A model generated the notes under the pieces. It did no database searches. It saw only the letters and a list, made by a program, of their open reading frames with translations, and was not told the DNA's origin. Of a stretch of DNA of 43,354 nucleotides, positions 38,462-43,354 are shown piece by piece. The DNA comes from Synechococcus sp. UW140 (GTDB lineage: Bacteria; Cyanobacteriota; Cyanobacteriia; PCC-6307; Cyanobiaceae). Location of the stretch: the NCBI GenBank assembly GCA_945877115.1, contig CAMCQR010000010.1:1-43354 (forward strand), read 5' to 3'. Positions within the stretch are counted from its first letter, which is position 1. Each line of letters starts with the position of its first letter. The position numbers were made by a program, and so were the translations under genes.

Positions 38462-38785
38462 TGGGGATGGAGGACGGATTGAACATTCCCCTTATTTCGA
38501 GCCTGAACCTGAGAGAGAATATGGACAACAAATTTAGGTTTTAGCGATTTTTCTTATCTATAAGAGCGTCGATTCTTTATCAAGGTTACCCGTAGAGCCC
38601 TTTTTTGTTAACAGTTGTTCAAGTTGCCCAAAGTCGTGGTCTCGAGGTACTAGGGAAGGGTCCAAAACGCAACTAGGCGAATCTATTCCACTATTATTAA
38701 TGCGACATCCCGAAGAAATTGCAAAATAATACTCCAAACAAAGGGAGGGCATTTATTTTAATTTAGTAGATTTAAATTCCATCTA

Positions 38786-39487
38786 ATGATCGTAAGGACA
38801 TTGGCTCTTGGCCTCCTTTCCACAACCTTGTTTTGGGGGTCCGCTGCCAAGGCTGATGATGCCGTGACAGTTGGCAATGCCGACAATGGGGATTGCTATC
38901 CATTCTCCTGTGCCGCATCCGACGGGATAACGTTATATCAACAAATTTTTAAGGGTTCAAGCTTTTCTGGGACAAGCTATATTACATTATTTTATCAGAC
39001 ATTGTACACGGATTTTGGCTATGGGCCTGGGCTTCTCAATAGTGCGACCTATGAAATTGGATTTTCTACGCTGCCCACATATCCATTATTGCCAACTCCT
39101 ATCGACAACATTGGCCTAGACTACGCCCGATTTGGAGTTTATTCTCTAGGCGGTCTTTCCCCAAACATTTTGTCTTTTTCCGGAACTCCGTTCTACTACG
39201 ATCCAGGTCTGGGCAATTTAGTCATGACTGTTTTGATCAGTGGGTTGACAGATCAAGGAGATCCCTACTCAAATTTCTATAATTCAGACACTTTCACCAA
39301 TCAAACCGCCCGGTGCTTTGGTGATGTTGCCACTTGCACCCCACTTGGCAATGCACCCGTCACCACCTTCCAATTGGTCAGATCACTCCCCGTACCTACT
39401 CCCTTACCCCTCTTCGGTGTTGGAGCGGCCTTCAGCTTCAGCAGAAACTATCGCCAACGCATTAAGGCCCTTCGTCGTAATCCCTAA
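38786..39487 (+). CDS. Secreted protein with PLPL...SR C-terminal tail
   Basis: Signal peptide MIVRTLALGLLSTTLFWGSAAKADD; C-terminus VPTPLPLFGVGAAFSFSRNYRQRIKALRRNP. Confidence 0.75.
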   Translation: MIVRTLALGLLSTTLFWGSAAKADDAVTVGNADNGDCYPFSCAASDGITLYQQIFKGSSFSGTSYITLFYQTLYTDFGYGPGLLNSATYEIGFSTLPTYPLLPTPIDNIGLDYARFGVYSLGGLSPNILSFSGTPFYYDPGLGNLVMTVLISGLTDQGDPYSNFYNSDTFTNQTARCFGDVATCTPLGNAPVTTFQLVRSLPVPTPLPLFGVGAAFSFSRNYRQRIKALRRNP

Positions 39488-39500
39488 GCCCTGCAGGGTA

Positions 39501-39530
39501 AAAAAACAAAAAGGGCCCAATCGGGCCCTT
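39501..39530 (-). terminator. Rho-independent terminator for the HLIP gene
   Basis: Stem AAGGGCCC-aatc-GGGCCCTT with T-rich tract on the minus strand (tttgtttttt). Confidence 0.8.
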
Positions 39531-39576
39531 CTGGGGGAATGGCGGGGTTCAACACATCCGCTCAATGGGTGAACAA

Positions 39577-39810
39577 TCAGAAGCAGAAAGGCAAGAACTG
39601 GGTGTGGCAGGCGGCATAGCCGTCGATCAGGGGACCGAGGCCGATCTGGTGGGCGATGCCGGCTCCGGATAGGCCTTCGGTGACGATGCCGATGACAATG
39701 CCAAGCATGGCGGCACGCCCATTGAACAGCTCGGCCCGTTTGAGCTGCTCCATGTGAATTTGGGCCTCGCTGCCGGAGAAATCCTTGTCGTTGGCGGGGG
39801 TGTTAGTCAT
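39577..39810 (-). CDS. High-light-inducible protein (HLIP, CAB/ELIP motif)
   Basis: AELFNGRAAMLGIVIGIVTEGLSGAGIAHQIG. Confidence 0.92.
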   Translation of the reverse strand: MTNTPANDKDFSGSEAQIHMEQLKRAELFNGRAAMLGIVIGIVTEGLSGAGIAHQIGLGPLIDGYAACHTQFLPFCF

Positions 39811-39842
39811 GGCGTTGATGAATGGGTGAGAGGCGGCTTCGT

Positions 39843-39959
39843 TCAGCGGGTTTTCGGGGCCAAATCGCTGGGGCGGGTCAGGACAAAAGCCACCATGCCG
39901 GTCAGGACCAAAACGAGAGCAATGACGCTGGTGATGGCTGCGGTGTAGTCAGTGCCCAT
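39843..39959 (-). CDS. 38-aa single-transmembrane small protein
   Basis: MGTDYTAAITSVIALVLVLTGMVAFVLTRPSDLAPKTR; ATG and TGA present; immediately upstream of HLIP; below the ORF-track cutoff. Confidence 0.6.
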   Translation of the reverse strand: MGTDYTAAITSVIALVLVLTGMVAFVLTRPSDLAPKTR

Positions 39960-40128
39960 GGCGATCAACCCGCGGAGGTTTCAAGGTGTTCTTGATACTG
40001 TAACAGATTGTGAAGTAGATGGGCGGGTTGGTTCTGCCTAGTCCTTCGAAAGCCGCCCTCCGCTGCCAAAGGGCCTTAATTTCAGCCCAGTCTCAAGGGC
40101 GCCATGGGCGTCACTGCGCTTACAGGCC

Positions 40129-41901
40129 GGCTGGCGTTTCTGGGTGGATCGGGGCGGCACCTTCACCGACCTGGTCGCCTTGCCTCGCAACGGCCCCCTG
40201 GTGGCGCCCATGGTCGCCATCCATACGGTGGCCGCCGGCGCCGCTCCCGGACCGGCCGCCTACCGTCGCGGCGGTCCAGCCACCCTCTCCGACGCCAACG
40301 TGGTGTTGGGCCGCCTGCAGCCGCAGTTCTTCCCCAAGGTCTTTGGGCCCCAGGGGGACAGCCCCCTGGACAGGGAAGCCTCCCGAGCAGCCCTGGCGGC
40401 ATTGGCGCGACGCCCGGAGACGGCCACCGGCCTCCCCCACAGCCCCGAACAGGTGGCCGCGGGGGCCATCGCGATTGCTACGGCCCGCATGGCCGAAGCC
40501 ATCAACAATGCGGTGCTGTCAAGAGAAAGACATCAAGCTCCATGGACCCGAAGGCTGGCAGGCCGTACCCTTTGGCATCGGGATATTCTGGCCGTTGGCC
40601 AAACTCTGCTGGGTCCGGCGTTGATCGTCGAGGCCACCGGCACCATTGTTCTGGCCCAAGGCTGGAGCGCCCAGGTGCTGGCCGCCAGTGAATTGTAGTT
40701 GCAAAGGGATAGGCCTCTCCCTCCGGCGTCCACCACCAGCCCGTAGCCCCGGGGTGCGATCCAAGCACCGCACCCCGGGGCTATGGGCGTCGATCCGGTG
40801 CAGCTGGAACTGTTCCAACACCGCTTCACCGCCATCGCCGAGCAGAGGGGAGAGCGCCTGCGGCAGACCGCCAGCTCGGTGAATATCAAAGAGCGGCTGG
40901 ATTTCACCTGTGCCCTCTTCGATGGCCGTGGGGGCCTGGTGGCCAATGCCCCCCATATCCCCCGTCCACCTGGGCTCCATGGGCGACAGCGTCGTCAGCC
41001 TGCTGGCGGCCGTTGCCCGCGGTGAACGCCCGCCCCTGGGGCCCGGGGATGCGGTAGCCGCCAACAATCCCTACAACGGCGGCACCCACCTCCCCGATAT
41101 CACCGTCATTACCCCGGTGTTTGCTGCCCCTCCTCCCGCCTCCGAGCCGGCGACATCGGCAGCGGTGGGGCCAACTGCGCAGGTGCCTGCGGTGGAACCG
41201 GCAGCAACACAACTCCTGTTTTTTGTCGCCAGTCGCGGCCACCATGGCGATGTCGGCGGCTTGACGCCGGGGTCGATGCCGCCCTTCAGCCAGAGCATCG
41301 ACGAGGAGGGCCTGCTGCTCGACAACGCGACCCTGCTGGCCGAGGGCCACTTCGACGGCCCCGGCTGGCGCGAGCGGCTGGCGGCAGGATCCTGGCCCGT
41401 CCGCGATCCGGACCGCCTGCTGGCCGACCTGCAGGCCCAGCTGGCCACCAACCAGCTTGGGGCCACCGAGTTGCAGGCGCTGTCCAACGCGAAGGGATCC
41501 AGGCGGTGCGGCGCGTCATCGACCGGCTGCAAGACGGATCCCACCGCATCAACATCGATGACGGCAGTCAGTTGCCCGTCGAATACTTCGGCATACGCCG
41601 GGGCAGCGGCGGTGAGGGGCGTTGGCGCGGTGGTGACGGCCTGATCCGGGAGCTCCGGTTTCTGGAATCCCTCACCATCGCCCTGATCTCGGGCAGTCGT
41701 CTCCAGGCTCCGGAGGGCCTGGAGGGCGGTGGGCCCGGAGCCGCGGGCCTCAACCTCCTGATCCCCCCCTATGGGGACCCCGAGATGCTGCCGGGATGCA
41801 TTGAACGCCAGTTGGCAGCAGGGGATCGCATGCGGATCGAAACCTCGGGGGGTGGCGGCTACGGGGCCCCATCCGGGCACCCGCTGTCGGATGCTGGCTG
41901 A
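40129..41901 (+). pseudogene. 5-oxoprolinase / hydantoinase A-B fusion, degraded with internal deletions and frameshifts
   Basis: [105 protein letters not shown] / [68 protein letters not shown] in different frames. Confidence 0.9.
40744..40783. repeat. Perfect 15-bp inverted repeat with 10-nt loop inside the oxoprolinase pseudogene
   Basis: TAGCCCCGGGGTGCG-atccaagcac-CGCACCCCGGGGCTA, read directly. Confidence 0.9.
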
Positions 41902-41919
41902 AGCAGACTCCATTAAAAA

Positions 41920-42381
41920 ATGCGCCCACCTTTGATTCGGCCACCCTCCCGTCCCGTTGTTCCCTGGCCCCTGGTGGCGTTATTGGCGTTGACGGCTGGG
42001 TTGGGTGGTTCTCTGGTTCCGCCGTCCGCCCTGGCCGAACTGCCGCCAGCGGTCTACGCCGAACGCCAGCGCCGGGCGGCGGTGGTCGTGGACCTGGAGG
42101 TGCAACGCATCAGCCTGATTGGCACGGAGGTGCACATCAGGGCTAAGGTGCTGGGGGTACAACGAAGGCCCCGGGGTTCGTCGCTGGAGGCCGGCCAACG
42201 GATTGATCTGTTTTATAGCCATCCAGAACAGCATCAAACCGGCTGGGTCGGTCCAAGCCCCATTCCGATGTTGGATCGGGGTCAACAGATCCGGGCCTGG
42301 CTCAATCCCCTTGCAGATCGAGCCGGGGGGTTTACCCCGGCGGCCGGGAGTCAGTCGTTTGGGGGGATGGGGTCGCCTTGA
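41920..42381 (+). CDS. Hypothetical secreted protein
   Basis: Signal-like N-terminus PLVALLALTAGLGGSLVPPSALA; no family recognised. Confidence 0.55.
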   Translation: MRPPLIRPPSRPVVPWPLVALLALTAGLGGSLVPPSALAELPPAVYAERQRRAAVVVDLEVQRISLIGTEVHIRAKVLGVQRRPRGSSLEAGQRIDLFYSHPEQHQTGWVGPSPIPMLDRGQQIRAWLNPLADRAGGFTPAAGSQSFGGMGSP

Positions 42382-42925
42382 TGCGGCAAGGCAGAACTCT
42401 GCCGAATGAGGCGTAGTGACGAAGGGACGGAGTGATTGATCGGCTGAAATACATGGTCTCTTCTGTTTGGGACCAATGATGAACTTTGATCGCACTCTAC
42501 CGAAATCATATCGTTTATTATAGACTTTAATATCTAAAATTTCTCTACTAGACTATCAACTATGCATTCAGTCGTCCCCTGCCTCGTTAAGCAGCTTCAG
42601 ATCAATCAGATAGGAGATGTCGAATGGTGTACAAAAGTCACCAATGGTGCGCGTCTTCACTTAAGTGAGGAGGCTATGTTTCGTCCAACTCTACCCATGG
42701 CATCAGCGTGGAGAAGAGATCTAGATGCACTTCGGGTCCACAGGGATCCGCTAAAAAGCACATTGAACTCCTTGATTGAGAGTTACTCTTTATGGTGTTT
42801 GTAGTATATGTGTAGCGTTCAGCAGTTGTAGCAATTGTCGATTGCCGCATTTGAGACCAGTTTGCAGGGTCTCGGACTTTTCGATAAATTGCGGTACAAT
42901 TGATCTTTAATTCAAGAGTCCCTTT

Positions 42926-43276
42926 TTAGATCACTGATAAAGACACAATTATATCATTGAAGTCATTGTCACCACCCCCGCGGAGATCTTCAAAGCCAAA
43001 GATATTATCTGAGATGCGTCGAACATGATTGACGCCATCAGTATTGAGTCCGTTATAGGCAAAATAAGTATCACTGAAGTTTGGATTATCAGCAGAACCG
43101 CCATTGGCGACAAGGAATGGTGCGTAATGTACACCACTGATCAGCTGCTGTTTAAAGACAGCTGTTTGTTGATTACCTGCACTGAGGTAATTGATAATTT
43201 CTTTTAAGGGCACCTCGAAAAATAAGCTCTTTCGAGTGCTTCTGCAGACATGAAAAAGCCGCCAACCAGGCGGCAT
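42926..43276 (-). pseudogene. DUF4114 domain C-terminal fragment
   Basis: NPNFSDTYFAYNGLNTDGVNHVRRISDNIFGFEDLRGGGDNDFNDIIVSLSVI; N-terminus runs into a terminator hairpin. Confidence 0.65.
43253..43274 (-). terminator. Rho-independent-type hairpin (minus strand): GCCGCC-tggtt-GGCGGC-TTTTT
   Basis: Read directly; belongs to a minus-strand unit entering from beyond the right edge. Confidence 0.65.
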
Positions 43277-43354
43277 AGCAAGAGGTTCTTATATCGACTA
43301 TGACGATATCACTTGAACCATGGCACCTTCTCGACAAGAGTCATGCAACCACTG

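Noticed and set aside
42562-42804. 80-aa plus-strand ORF in AT-rich spacer
   Set aside because: No recognisable family; could be a chance ORF or relic
1-43354. tRNA/rRNA genes or IS transposases
   Set aside because: No tRNA T-loop/cloverleaf, rRNA or transposase motif recognised by eye; a tRNAscan/ISfinder run would be decisive

Overview
GC-rich cyanobacterial chromosome segment, most likely from a Cyanobium/marine-type Synechococcus alpha-cyanobacterium (lineage inferred from gene content). The core (about 10.6-29.3 kb) is a CO2-concentrating-mechanism supercluster. A minus-strand run reads sbtA, sbtB, csoS1, rbcL (cbbL), rbcS (cbbS), csoS2, csoS3 (csoSCA), csoS4A, csoS4B, csoS1E, a ferritin-like gene, ndhF4, ndhD4, chpX/cupB, an acRAF-like gene and cbbX. 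It is flanked by rdgB, folK, a Nudix gene and csoS1D. The left flank is housekeeping: sepF-like, alkB-like, ridA, gloB, hisG, an ABC exporter, a GNAT, two rSAM/selenodomain-type transferases, htrA and dnaA. The right flank (29.3-43.3 kb) is accessory and shows gene decay. It has at least five degraded loci: a conserved cyanobacterial small protein, a two-domain CDGSH protein, DUF305, 5-oxoprolinase and a DUF4114 fragment. These sit beside a CDF/RHH/MerR metal cassette, an ArdC-like gene, and two secreted proteins sharing an unusual C-terminal 'PLPL...SR..R.R' tail. The most notable non-coding signals are two long perfect hairpins in the rbcL-rbcS and rbcS-csoS2 spacers, a 15-bp inverted repeat at a deletion junction in the oxoprolinase pseudogene, and perfect operator-like palindromes at the RHH-CDF and MerR genes. 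The carboxysome cluster belongs to a known class. The candidate new items are the RHH-CDF cassette, the PLPL tail, the CsoS1E extension and the operon hairpins. No tool was run; all family calls come from reading the sequences.
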